Positions 23,882 through 31,371 of a DNA stretch of 34,735 nt are shown here, one piece after another. Source of the stretch: an uncultured Bacteroidota bacterium (lineage in GTDB: Bacteria; Bacteroidota; Bacteroidia; Bacteroidales; SZUA-534). How positions within the stretch are numbered: the stretch's first letter is position 1; each line of letters starts with the position of its first letter. The notes below the pieces were generated by a model. That model was given only the letters and a program-made list of their open reading frames with translations. It was not told the DNA's origin and made no database searches. The DNA lies in assembly GCA_946186925.1 (NCBI GenBank), contig CAMHPA010000025.1, positions 1 to 34,735 of the forward strand, written 5' to 3'. Both the position numbers and the translations under genes were made by a program.

Positions 23882-25030
23882 TTACAGTCCAAGATGCTGC
23901 TTTACAGCGATTTCAATCAATTCGCCACGCAGGTCGCGGGCAAGGATTGTGCCGTCGGGACCGAAGAGAATAATGTGCGGAATGCCCATCACGCCGTAAA
24001 GGTCGGCGGCTGTGGTGCTCTGCTCGCCCAAAATCTGCGGATAGTTGATACCCAACTCCTCAATGGCGCCTTTGCTATCCTCCACCCTATCGCTCACTGT
24101 AATACCCAAAACATTGAGATTCTTATCTTTATACTTATTGTAAACATCAATTAGATTTGGAATCTCGGCACGGCACGGTCCGCACCAGCTTGCCCAGAAA
24201 TCGACCAGCACATACTGACCTTTGCCCACAAAATCAGAGAGTTTCTGCGTTTTTCCATCGCACTCAACCTCAAAATCGGTGAACATTGTGCCAACGGCTG
24301 TGGCCTTCTCCTTTTCCGCGGCCTCGGCGCGGCGCTTTGCCGATTCAGCTTCGCTTTTAATGCGCATATCGATATAATTGGCGAATCGCCCTGTCTTGAT
24401 TTCGGGTGCAGCGATTGTGTCGAACAAATTGCTGATTGAAGTGAAACCCGACATTGAAGCGTAAATCACGGTACCTTCCTCACTGTTGTGCTCTTTGGTG
24501 TAGCCGATAAGATTCCCAACCAGCGAATCGCGTGCGGCGAAATATTCTTTAACAAGCTCCTCGTCAGGCGATTCCTGGCCCTGAAGCTGGTGACTCAACT
24601 CGCTGAGACGCGCGGTGCTTTGCTCGTAAAATTTGTCGAAACCACTCCATTCCTGATAGAATTTGCTGCCATCGAGGTCGAAATAGCCATTGTGAACGGA
24701 TATTTTGGCCGTCTCACCTGGCACCAGAATAAGATTGATAAAGGCCTGACAAGGAACGCCGCCTGGAAGTATCGCCTGAATATAAATATACGTCGGATAG
24801 TCGACGTTTGTCTCAAAATGGAACTTTTTGTCTTTCACAACAACCACGGCGGCAGGATTTTGTACATTGATTCGGAAATCCTTGTCACCGACATAAATGT
24901 TGTAGGCCGAATCGGTGATTGCTTCGTCAACAAAACCTTCAACAACAAAAGTTTTGGATTTTTGAGTGCACGATGCTAGCAAACCTACTGCAAACGCGCC
25001 GCACATAATGTGCTTTAGATGTTTGTTCAT
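23882..25030 (-). CDS. TlpA-like thioredoxin lipoprotein with N-terminal DUF4369-like domain
   Basis: Envelope thiol-disulfide oxidoreductase. The signal peptide ends in LLASC with lipidated Cys21. Residues 27 to about 125 are a beta-rich domain of the DUF4369 type common in Bacteroidetes. A charged helical linker with an Ala/Glu/Lys-rich stretch (228-243) leads to the thioredoxin fold (about 250-382). That fold carries WCGPC (Cys283/Cys286) and the cis-Pro loop GIPH. The redox partner is unknown. It may reduce cytochrome-maturation or other envelope thiols. The promoter lies at 25064-25097 and the 3' end at the bidirectional terminator. Confidence 0.92.
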   Translation of the reverse strand: MNKHLKHIMCGAFAVGLLASCTQKSKTFVVEGFVDEAITDSAYNIYVGDKDFRINVQNPAAVVVVKDKKFHFETNVDYPTYIYIQAILPGGVPCQAFINLILVPGETAKISVHNGYFDLDGSKFYQEWSGFDKFYEQSTARLSELSHQLQGQESPDEELVKEYFAARDSLVGNLIGYTKEHNSEEGTVIYASMSGFTSISNLFDTIAAPEIKTGRFANYIDMRIKSEAESAKRRAEAAEKEKATAVGTMFTDFEVECDGKTQKLSDFVGKGQYVLVDFWASWCGPCRAEIPNLIDVYNKYKDKNLNVLGITVSDRVEDSKGAIEELGINYPQILGEQSTTAADLYGVMGIPHIILFGPDGTILARDLRGELIEIAVKQHLGL

Positions 25031-25063
25031 AATAATTTAGTTTTTAGTTATTAAAAGAATAAC

Positions 25064-25097
25064 CAAATGTAAGAAAAAAGTATTTGAATGAAACAAA
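25064..25097 (-). promoter_or_regulatory. Promoter of the TlpA-like gene
   Basis: On the minus strand TTTG (25097-25094), 22 nt, TACATTTG (25071-25064), an exact -7 match with a slightly long spacer. About 35 nt lie between the -7 box and the start codon. Confidence 0.5.
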
Positions 25098-25165
25098 AAA
25101 AACGCAAAGCGAATGAAAACCACAGCTTTGCGTTTGTGTTTGCGTTTTTTGTTTGCGTCTGTGTT

Positions 25166-25753
25166 CTATTCCTTATGCCGCGCCTTGAGCTCGCGGGCAA
25201 GGTCTTCAATGCGAATGCCCTTCTCGGTGAGCAGCACAATCAGGTGGTAGATTAGGTCGGCACTCTCGTAAAGAAACTGTTCCTGCGTGCCGTTGGTGGC
25301 TTCAATGATTGTCTCAACTGCTTCTTCACCAACCTTTTGCGATATTTTGTTAACGCCTTTGGTAAACAGCTTTGTGGTGTAAGAGCCTTCGGGCATCTCA
25401 CGTTTGCGGCGCTCGATAAAGTCTTGAAGATAAGAGAGAAACGCAAGGTCGGCAATGTTTTTCTCGCCCATAAACGAGTCGGCACCCGTGGTTGAGCCGT
25501 CGGGTGTGGCCTTGATTACAACTGCAGTGCCGTCGGCATTGGCTGTTAACGAGCTGACTGCCACTGGTTTGTTATACTCACCGCTGGTGAGCAGCTCGGG
25601 GCGGCCGCCGTTGAGCAGGTAAACGTTCTGCTCGGATTCCATCCGCGCAACGCAATCGGCATCGACAAAGCCCACGCGCAAAATCTTCAGAGTGCGGCCA
25701 TCCTGCACAACTGCCTGAACCTGACCGATATTTTTCGAGAAATCGATATTCAT
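25166..25753 (-). CDS. hisIE: HisIE: intact phosphoribosyl-ATP pyrophosphatase, degenerate cyclohydrolase half
   Basis: Histidine biosynthesis steps 2 and 3 in normal HisIE proteins. The C-terminal HisE domain (about 105-195) is intact: REMPEGSYTTKLF, KISQKVGEEAVETIIEA and ESADLIYHLIVLL. The N-terminal HisI domain (1-100) keeps the fold outline (QAVVQDGRTLKILRVGFV, GADSFMGEKN) but lacks catalytic residues. The Asp-Cys-Asp-x-Asp metal motif is Asn72-Ala-Asp74-Gly-Thr76. The two Cys of CHTGxxxC are Ser87 and Phe94, and the usual Trp-x-Lys-Gly segment is gone. The frame is open and 195 residues is normal. Probably only a HisE enzyme now. No other his genes are adjacent. Confidence 0.88.
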   Translation of the reverse strand: MNIDFSKNIGQVQAVVQDGRTLKILRVGFVDADCVARMESEQNVYLLNGGRPELLTSGEYNKPVAVSSLTANADGTAVVIKATPDGSTTGADSFMGEKNIADLAFLSYLQDFIERRKREMPEGSYTTKLFTKGVNKISQKVGEEAVETIIEATNGTQEQFLYESADLIYHLIVLLTEKGIRIEDLARELKARHKE

Positions 25754-25770
25754 ATCCTTAATTTTTGCGG

Positions 25771-25778
25771 CAAAGATA
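25771..25778 (-). promoter_or_regulatory. Putative -7 box (TATCTTTG) of hisIE
   Basis: Exact TAnnTTTG match on the minus strand, 17 bp before the hisIE start codon. It shows that hisIE is probably transcribed alone. Confidence 0.5.
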
Positions 25779-25872
25779 AAAGAGATTTGTTTAAATGGTT
25801 AGCGATTAGCGGTAAGTGTTGAGCGGGTTGAGCGCTACGTTAACTTCAATAGCTCGGCGTTTGCCTTTCGTA

Positions 25873-26064
25873 TTAATTATGCCCTACATCGGGGATTCCT
25901 AATTGTCGGCAAATGGTTTTCGCCGTGTAATCAGGAATGTCGGGGTGGCGCGGAACGGTTGTTTGACCGCCCGACTTGTTGATATAAATGCTGTACCCTG
26001 CGCCTTCGCGCGCTAACACTCAGCCGTCTTGCATCAAATGCTGTATGAGTTTCTGCCGCTTCAT
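25873..26064 (-). pseudogene. hicA: HicA toxin gene with in-frame TGA
   Basis: Reading the minus strand from ATG 26064 gives MKRQKLIQHLMQDG, a TGA at 26022-26020 (codon 15), then VLAREGAGYSIYI, QTTVPRHPDIPDYTAKTICR and LGIPDVGHN to TAA. This is the full 63-codon outline of a HicA mRNA-interferase (double-stranded-RNA-binding-like fold). The TGA falls where relatives have Cys or Trp, a one-base change. The catalytic His of the GGNHxIY motif is Tyr here (AGYSIY). Start and the upstream hicB stop overlap as ATGA, the classic coupling of a toxin-antitoxin pair. Other genes in the window use TGA as stop. So the toxin is very probably dead. Confidence 0.8.
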
Positions 26065-26273
26065 ACCACGGCGAGTTTTCTATAAAAGACTTTTCCGCTG
26101 GATTGCCGTACTTTATCCTTGTTATATTGCAATATCATTGATATTGCGTCTTTCATATTATCCATAAGTCCGTCGAGTGTTGCGCCTAGTGAAATTGCTG
26201 CTGGCACTTGAACGCACTGGCCGCAATACCAACCGCTTGCTTCGTCTTTATGTACGCTAATGGTGTACTCCAT
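26061..26273 (-). CDS. hicB: HicB family antitoxin
   Basis: A 70-residue small HicB: MEYTISVHKDEASGWYCGQCVQ, then PAAISLGATLDGLMDNMKDAISMIL, the partial RNase-H-like fold of the family. No C-terminal DNA-binding domain is present, so autoregulation would need another partner or is lost. Met at 26273 is preferred over the upstream ATG at 26300, because a -7-like box (TATGTTCG, 26301-26294) falls on that region. Its TGA stop overlaps the hicA start. With the toxin inactive, the antitoxin remains as an intact relic or has another regulatory role. Confidence 0.78.
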   Translation of the reverse strand: MEYTISVHKDEASGWYCGQCVQVPAAISLGATLDGLMDNMKDAISMILQYNKDKVRQSSGKVFYRKLAVV

Positions 26274-26387
26274 AATCTTATGCTTTATCTTTGCGAACAT
26301 AACAAAATCTCACTATTTTTAAACTCGCACAATCCGAATCTTCCAAAAACCGAACCAACAAACAAAACCGCGCACAAATGAATCCAA

Positions 26388-26480
26388 GGTTGCGTACCTG
26401 ACGGCACGCGGGGGCGGGCTGGGCCACGCATTCTACCAATATATAGTCCCTAACGGGACATTGCTGCGATTTTTGGGGAA
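26388..26480. repeat. REP-like intergenic element
   Basis: A GC-rich block (tgcgt...acgca ends at 26391-26430) is followed by a small perfect hairpin, gtccc-taac-gggac (26446-26459). It is unlike the AT-rich surroundings and has the look of a dispersed Bacteroidetes intergenic repeat. Only one copy is in this window, so the repeat nature is inference. Confidence 0.4.
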
Positions 26481-26499
26481 TAAAGTCTCATTATTTTCA

Positions 26500-27183
26500 T
26501 TATGCAAAACCAGAAACTTCTTCTTTCGGTTTCCCGAACTCATATCCCTTGTATATCTGCATCAGGAATAGGAACTCGGTTATCCAAAAGATTGCATTTA
26601 CAAATGTCATCAGTGTGATGGATTGTATGGCTAAAGAGATAATCATTGTGAGAGGTAATTCTAGTGCCAGGATAATTGTAAGTACACGCATCTTGCTTTG
26701 GGGCTCTACCTGTCTGCAAAGGAAATAATACATAACTGCCATGAGTAATCCGGCACCAGTAATAAGATCGTTGCATCGCTCTCCAACTGCATTTTTAGGA
26801 AATATTCCACTTGAATTGGTGTTCCATCCAAAAATATCGGGCGTTACTATGAATGAATCAAATACGGTTGCAAACAGCCCTATTGCTGATGCTGCAGAGT
26901 AAATAATATATGCTATGCTGCCTAATCTGATTGTATGCCTCAGGATATCGTTATCAGGATATGCATCATTCATCGCCTTGAAGAATTTGAACCATTGGTA
27001 GTACAGGAAGGGGAGTAATACCGCGTACATTACACAGTTCCAAGCTGTAAACGCTTTCATGTCAGTTTGGTTGACGAGCGGATTCTTTCCGGCAAAGAAT
27101 GTGATGATATTGATAGACACCAGTACCGTTACGCCAAGATTCCAGATGGCAAGCATGAGAGACCTCTTTCTTAATTCTTCCAT
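26500..27183 (-). CDS. Polytopic membrane protein of unknown function
   Basis: A 227-residue protein with about six hydrophobic segments, for example LAIWNLGVTVLVSINIITFF, NCVMYAVLLPFLYYQW, IAYIIYSAASAIGLFATVF, GAGLLMAVMYYFL and LTMIISLAIQSITLM. No motif of a known transporter or enzyme is seen. ATG 27183 (MEELRKRS) is chosen over the longer frame that begins at 27372, because a well-formed promoter (27217-27248) lies inside that extension. The extension itself is Lys/Arg-rich and unlike the rest. AT-rich. Confidence 0.7.
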   Translation of the reverse strand: MEELRKRSLMLAIWNLGVTVLVSINIITFFAGKNPLVNQTDMKAFTAWNCVMYAVLLPFLYYQWFKFFKAMNDAYPDNDILRHTIRLGSIAYIIYSAASAIGLFATVFDSFIVTPDIFGWNTNSSGIFPKNAVGERCNDLITGAGLLMAVMYYFLCRQVEPQSKMRVLTIILALELPLTMIISLAIQSITLMTFVNAIFWITEFLFLMQIYKGYEFGKPKEEVSGFA

Positions 27184-27216
27184 TTTAATTTCTATTAGGT
27201 TAGACAAGGATTCTTT

Positions 27217-27248
27217 CAAATGTACGAAACATTCGTTAAATTCACAAA
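27217..27248 (-). promoter_or_regulatory. Promoter of the membrane protein gene
   Basis: On the minus strand TTTG (27248-27245), exactly 20 nt, TACATTTG (27224-27217). It is the best match to the phylum consensus in the window. Transcription would start near 27210, about 27 nt before ATG 27183, and this decides the start. Confidence 0.7.
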
Positions 27249-27386
27249 TCTTAATTGCATTAAAAAAGCGTAGTCTTCTGACAAGATTTTTGGCAAGAGT
27301 TTTGAAATTCAATGATTTTTTTTTGCATTTTTGCAATGTGATACGGCGTAACTGCGAAAGCGACATCGCCAATGACCCACAAATTT

Positions 27387-27412
27387 AACCGCCCTCGGGC
27401 GGTTATTTTTTT
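27387..27412 (+). terminator. Orphan terminator hairpin
   Basis: A 7-bp stem (aaccgcc/ggcggtt, 27387-27393 and 27398-27404), tetraloop ctcg and a T-run at 27406-27412, on the plus strand. No convincing plus-strand gene lies upstream. It may be the end of a lost gene. Confidence 0.6.
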
Positions 27413-27525
27413 ATACAACACTGTATTCTATCAATTGCTTACTATTTCTCAAAATTTCAAGTTTCTTCAAATCCATTTTTCTCGATTTTGGTCCAAACCT
27501 ACAATAATTTGCGGTATGAAAACGA

Positions 27526-27557
27526 TTTGGTGAACAATAAAAAATATTGCATTTTTG
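27526..27557 (+). promoter_or_regulatory. Promoter of a candidate small RNA
   Basis: TTTG (27526-27529), exactly 20 nt, CATTTTTG (27550-27557), one base off TAnnTTTG. It sits just before the hairpin-rich segment at about 27563-27680. Confidence 0.4.
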
Positions 27558-27562
27558 TAATG

Positions 27563-27680
27563 CCCCATAATGGAAAGACCTTCGGTCTTGAAAGGCGGGT
27601 CAGTACCGATTAAGTTCGTGGAACTTCTGGCCACGGCGTGGAAGTTCAAATATGGGGGGACTTGTTCCCCCCTTTTTTAT
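27563..27680 (+). ncRNA. Candidate small RNA with intrinsic terminator
   Basis: About 115 nt between a promoter (27526-27557) and a strong terminator (stem gggggga/tcccccc, 27654-27660 with 27666-27672, then six T). It holds several short hairpins: aagacc-ttc-ggtctt (about 27575), gttc-gt-ggaac (about 27615) and ccac-ggc-gtgg (about 27631). An open frame of 41 codons (27570-27695, starting MERPSVLKGG) runs through it and past the terminator hairpin. A coding sequence crossing its own terminator is unlikely, so an RNA or a repeated element is the better reading. No known RNA family recognised. Confidence 0.4.
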
Positions 27681-27817
27681 TTCCAAAGTTTTTAGATAGT
27701 ATGAGCGTCACAGAGGGAAAACATTCCCCTACGGCAGTTGGCTGTTTGGTTATTTTTATAATCCTAATTCCCAAATCTTAAATTAAACTGTATTTTCGCA
27801 ACGGTTAAAAACGGGCT

Positions 27818-29764
27818 ATGAAACTTTCGGTCGTTATTGTCAACTACAACGTGAAATATTTTCTGGAACAGTGCCTGCACTCGGTTCTGAAGGCCGCGCA
27901 AGGTATTGACACCGAGATATTTGTGGTTGACAACAACTCGGTTGACGGCTCGTGCGCAATGGTGGCCGAGAAGTTTCCTCAGGTGAAACTGATTGAGAAC
28001 AAGCGCAATACGGGCTTTGCCGTGGCCAACAATCAGGCCATCCGCCAATCGACGGGCGAATATGTGCTGCTGCTCAACCCCGACACGCTGATTGAAGAAG
28101 ACACCTTCAGCAAAACGCTGGCCTTTATGGACGCACACCCCGACGCGGGCGGCCTGGGCGTGAAAATGATTGACGGCAAGGGCAATTTCCTACCCGAGAG
28201 CAAGCGCGGATTTCCGTCGCCAATGGTGGCTTTCTACAAGATTTTCGGGCTGTCGAGCCTGTTCCCGAAGTCGCGGCGGTTCAACCAATACTATATGGGG
28301 CACCTGGACAAGGACGCCGTGAACGAAGTGGACGTGCTGGCTGGCGCCTTTATGCTTCTGCGCCGCACAACGCTCGACAAGGTGGGCCTGCTCGACGAAG
28401 ATTTTTTTATGTACGGCGAAGATATCGACCTGTCGTACAGGATTATAAAGGGCGGATACAAGAACTATTACTTCCCCGAAACGCGCATCATCCACTACAA
28501 GGGCGAGAGCACCAAAAAAGGCAGCGTGAACTACGTGCGAATGTTCTACAACGCAATGTCGATTTTCGCGCAGAAGAACTTGAGCGCCCGCAATGCAGCA
28601 ATTTTCTCATTCACAATAAATTGCGCTATTTATTTCCGCGCTTTTCTGGCCATTGTGAGCCGATTTGCAAAACGCATCGCACTGCCGCTGGCCGACGTGG
28701 CCATAATGTACGGCGGAATGGCGCTGCTGGGCACAAAATGGTCGGCCTACATTTTTGAAGGGCACACGTTCCCGACGGAATTTTTCACGATTGTGGCGCC
28801 GATTTACGTTTTGATTTGGGCGCTATCAATCTACTATTCAGGCGGATACGAGAGCAAGGCCAAACCGCTTTCCGTCTCGCGCGGAATTGTGGCTGGAACG
28901 CTCGTCATTCTGATTGGCTACGCGCTGTTGCCCGAAAATATGCGTTTCTCGCGGGCAATGATAATGTTCGGAACGGGATTCAGCCTATTGGCAATCAATG
29001 CGTTCCGACTGTTGGTTGGCGTCATTTGGCCGTCAAGGTTCCAATTCGATATGGGACGCAAATCGCACATTGCCGTGGTGGGCACGCAGGCCGAAGCCGA
29101 ACGCGTGGTGGAAGTGCTGAACCAATCATCGCTCAAATACCAATACGCAGGATTCATCAACCCCAACGGGCAGGCTGACCGCAAGGCCATCGGCGACATC
29201 AGCCAAATATCCGAAATAGTGAAAATCAACAAGATAGACGAACTGATTTTCTGTTCGGCCGATATGACCGCGCAGCAAATCATCGGGCAAATGCTGCAAC
29301 TGGACGGCAACGAAGTGCACTTCAAGATTGCGCCGCCCGAGAGTCTGTCAATCATCGGCAGCAACTCAATCGACACCGCTGGCGACCTTTACACGGTGAA
29401 TTTCAACACGATAGTGAAGCCACAGAACGTCCGCAACAAGCGCACGTTCGACATTCTGGCGGCAGTGGTGCTGCTGGCCGCGTCGCCTGTTTTGTGGTTC
29501 GTTAGCGGACACCCTGGACGACTCTACCGCAACATTTTCAGTGTTTTGACAGGCCGACGCACCTGGGTGGGATTCTCGGGCCGAAGCGCCAACCCCGTGC
29601 TGCCGAAAATCAAAAGCGGCGTGCTGAGCCTTGCCCTCATTCAGTATGGCGACAGCGCAACCGCCGAGCAATGCGAGAAAACCGACCTTTTCTACGCCAA
29701 AGACTACCAACTGCGCAACGACGTGGTCATTATGGCGCGGGGCATCAAACTTTTATCGAGATAA
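27818..29764 (+). CDS. Glycosyltransferase family 2 fused to a degenerate sugar-transferase module
   Basis: A 648-residue protein in three parts. Residues 1 to about 260 are a GT2 rhamnosyltransferase-like domain: SVVIVNYNV, VDNNSVDGS, GEYVLLLNPDT and DEDFFMYGEDIDLSYR. Residues about 265-410 are four or five membrane segments, followed by a Rossmann-like domain (HIAVVGTQAEAERVVEVL, DELIFCSADM). This order is that of the N-terminal half of undecaprenyl-phosphate sugar transferases. The tail starts with KRTFDILAAVVLL and has GRRTWVGFSG and LPKIKSGVLS, which echo the transferase domain. The catalytic middle (GPVFFRQ and KFRTM motifs) is missing. It probably builds a surface polysaccharide as a GT2 enzyme only. 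Confidence 0.85.
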   Translation: MKLSVVIVNYNVKYFLEQCLHSVLKAAQGIDTEIFVVDNNSVDGSCAMVAEKFPQVKLIENKRNTGFAVANNQAIRQSTGEYVLLLNPDTLIEEDTFSKTLAFMDAHPDAGGLGVKMIDGKGNFLPESKRGFPSPMVAFYKIFGLSSLFPKSRRFNQYYMGHLDKDAVNEVDVLAGAFMLLRRTTLDKVGLLDEDFFMYGEDIDLSYRIIKGGYKNYYFPETRIIHYKGESTKKGSVNYVRMFYNAMSIFAQKNLSARNAAIFSFTINCAIYFRAFLAIVSRFAKRIALPLADVAIMYGGMALLGTKWSAYIFEGHTFPTEFFTIVAPIYVLIWALSIYYSGGYESKAKPLSVSRGIVAGTLVILIGYALLPENMRFSRAMIMFGTGFSLLAINAFRLLVGVIWPSRFQFDMGRKSHIAVVGTQAEAERVVEVLNQSSLKYQYAGFINPNGQADRKAIGDISQISEIVKINKIDELIFCSADMTAQQIIGQMLQLDGNEVHFKIAPPESLSIIGSNSIDTAGDLYTVNFNTIVKPQNVRNKRTFDILAAVVLLAASPVLWFVSGHPGRLYRNIFSVLTGRRTWVGFSGRSANPVLPKIKSGVLSLALIQYGDSATAEQCEKTDLFYAKDYQLRNDVVIMARGIKLLSR

Positions 29765-29791
29765 ATAGGTAACAATTTAAAAATCAACGAT

Positions 29792-30664
29792 ATGCTACTA
29801 TCAATGACAGGTTTCGGAAAAGCAACCTGCGAAATCAAAAATCAAAAACTAACGGTTGAAGTCAAAAGCCTGAACAGCAAGCAGTTCGACCTGACAAGCC
29901 GCATTCCGAACGACTATCGCGAGAAGGAAATGGAAATTCGGAACATATTGGCTAACAAACTGATACGCGGCAAAGTGGACATTTCAATCTACACTGAAGT
30001 GAACAACGTTGACGTCGCCGCCGAAATCAACACCGACGTGGTGAAGGCTTACTATCAGCAATTGAGCAAGATAGCCGCCGAACTGGGCATTCAGACGGGC
30101 CCCGAACTGCTGTCGACCATCATCCGCCTGCCCGACGCAATGAAAACGGGCCGCGACGAACTCGACGAAGCCGATTGGGCGCTGATTATCAAGGCTGTGG
30201 AAGACGCCGCCGACCAACTGGTGGCTTTCCGCAAACAGGAAGGCGTGGCTCTGGCGAAGGACCTATCGACGCGTATCAGCAACATTCAGAACTATTTAGC
30301 GCAAGTACCGCAGTATGAGCGCCCGCGCATCGACCGCATCAAAGAGCGCATCAAGGGCGACCTTGAAGAGTTCATCAAACTTGAGAACATCAACCGCGAC
30401 CGCCTTGAGCAGGAAATGATTTTCTACATCGAAAAACTCGACATCAACGAGGAGAAAGTGCGCTTGGCCAACCACTGCAAGTATTTTCTCGACTCAATGA
30501 ACGAGGAGGCCGCAGGTCGTCAGTTGGGTTTCATTGCACAGGAAATCGGCCGCGAAATCAACACTTTAGGCTCGAAAGCCAACGACTCTGAAATGCAAAA
30601 ACTGGTGGTTTGTATGAAGGACGAGTTGGAAAAGATTAAGGAACAATCACTGAATGTGCTGTGA
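29792..30664 (+). CDS. yicC: YicC/YloC family endoribonuclease
   Basis: Conserved stress-related endoribonuclease family of 290 residues. The N-terminal YicC domain starts with MLLSMTGFGKATCE, VEVKSLNSKQFDL and IRGKVDISIY. The C-terminal DUF1732 domain ends with EEAAGRQLGFIAQEIGREINTLGSKANDSEM, the most conserved stretch of the family. It starts 27 bp after the GT2 gene and precedes gmk, an arrangement often seen in bacteria. The three genes yicC, gmk and nadD are likely one transcription unit, although a 135-bp gap with an inverted repeat lies before gmk. Confidence 0.95.
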   Translation: MLLSMTGFGKATCEIKNQKLTVEVKSLNSKQFDLTSRIPNDYREKEMEIRNILANKLIRGKVDISIYTEVNNVDVAAEINTDVVKAYYQQLSKIAAELGIQTGPELLSTIIRLPDAMKTGRDELDEADWALIIKAVEDAADQLVAFRKQEGVALAKDLSTRISNIQNYLAQVPQYERPRIDRIKERIKGDLEEFIKLENINRDRLEQEMIFYIEKLDINEEKVRLANHCKYFLDSMNEEAAGRQLGFIAQEIGREINTLGSKANDSEMQKLVVCMKDELEKIKEQSLNVL

Positions 30665-30702
30665 TTTTTTAACCACGGAACACACGAAAAACACGGAAAA
30701 GG

Positions 30703-30766
30703 CTCTAACCAAACGAACCCAAACTGAACAGAATTTTGGATTGAATTTGGATTAGTTTGGTTAGAG
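30703..30766. repeat. Inverted repeat between yicC and gmk
   Basis: A perfect 12-bp pair (ctctaaccaaac, 30703-30714, with gtttggttagag, 30755-30766) encloses 40 nt that can partly extend the stem. An acggaac/acacgg tract precedes it (30674-30697). It is followed by only AAAA on the plus strand, so it is not a plain terminator. It may be a small mobile repeat or an RNA element in the operon. Confidence 0.6.
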
Positions 30767-30799
30767 AAAAACAATTAAAACACACCAAATGAATTAGTT

Positions 30800-31369
30800 A
30801 TGAACGAAGGAAAGATTGTGATATTTTCGGCACCGTCGGGTTCGGGCAAGACAACCATCGTAAAGTACTTATTATCAAAGGGTTTGAAGTTGGAATTTTC
30901 GGTTTCGGCGTGCAGTCGAGCGCCGCGTGGGACAGAGCAAAACGGCGTCGACTACTATTTTCTGACCGCCGAAGAGTTCAAGAAACGCATTGATAATGAC
31001 GACTTTGTGGAGTGGGAAGAAGTTTACGCTGGCCGCTATTACGGCACGCTGAAAAGCGAGTTGACGCGCATCTGGGGCAAAGGCAACCACGTGCTTTTCG
31101 ACGTTGACGTGAAGGGCGGTGTGAATCTGAAAAAGAAATTCGGCGACCGCGCACTGTCGGTTTTCGTTATGCCGCCGTCGGTTGAGGAGTTGCGCCGCCG
31201 CCTTGTGGGCCGCGCCACCGACGCACCCGAAGAGATTGAACGCCGCGTGGCCAAGGCCGAAGAGGAAATTTCTTACGCCAATCAGTTCGACATCACCATT
31301 GTGAACGACGTTCTGGAAACGGCCTGCAGCGAGGCTTACACCAAAGTGACTGATTTTCTGAACCGTTAG
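30800..31369 (+). CDS. gmk: Guanylate kinase
   Basis: Phosphorylates GMP to GDP with ATP, an essential nucleotide step. The 189-residue product has the P-loop SAPSGSGKTT (9-18), then the GMP-binding stretch SACSRAPRGTEQNGVDYYFLT, WEEVYAGRYYGTLKSEL and DVDVKGG. RVAKAEEE and the C-terminal NQFDITIVND complete the fold. Length and motifs are normal. Only 2 bp separate its stop from nadD. Confidence 0.97.
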   Translation: MNEGKIVIFSAPSGSGKTTIVKYLLSKGLKLEFSVSACSRAPRGTEQNGVDYYFLTAEEFKKRIDNDDFVEWEEVYAGRYYGTLKSELTRIWGKGNHVLFDVDVKGGVNLKKKFGDRALSVFVMPPSVEELRRRLVGRATDAPEEIERRVAKAEEEISYANQFDITIVNDVLETACSEAYTKVTDFLNR

Positions 31370-31371
31370 CA

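Noticed and set aside
26020-26022. TGA in hicA as selenocysteine or reassigned codon
   Set aside because: Other genes here end in TGA and use TGG for Trp, so the code is standard. A small GCGC stem downstream is too short for a SECIS, and the catalytic His is lost as well.
27184-27372. N-terminal extension of the membrane protein
   Set aside because: A well-spaced promoter lies within it, and its Lys/Arg-rich sequence is unlike the rest of the protein.
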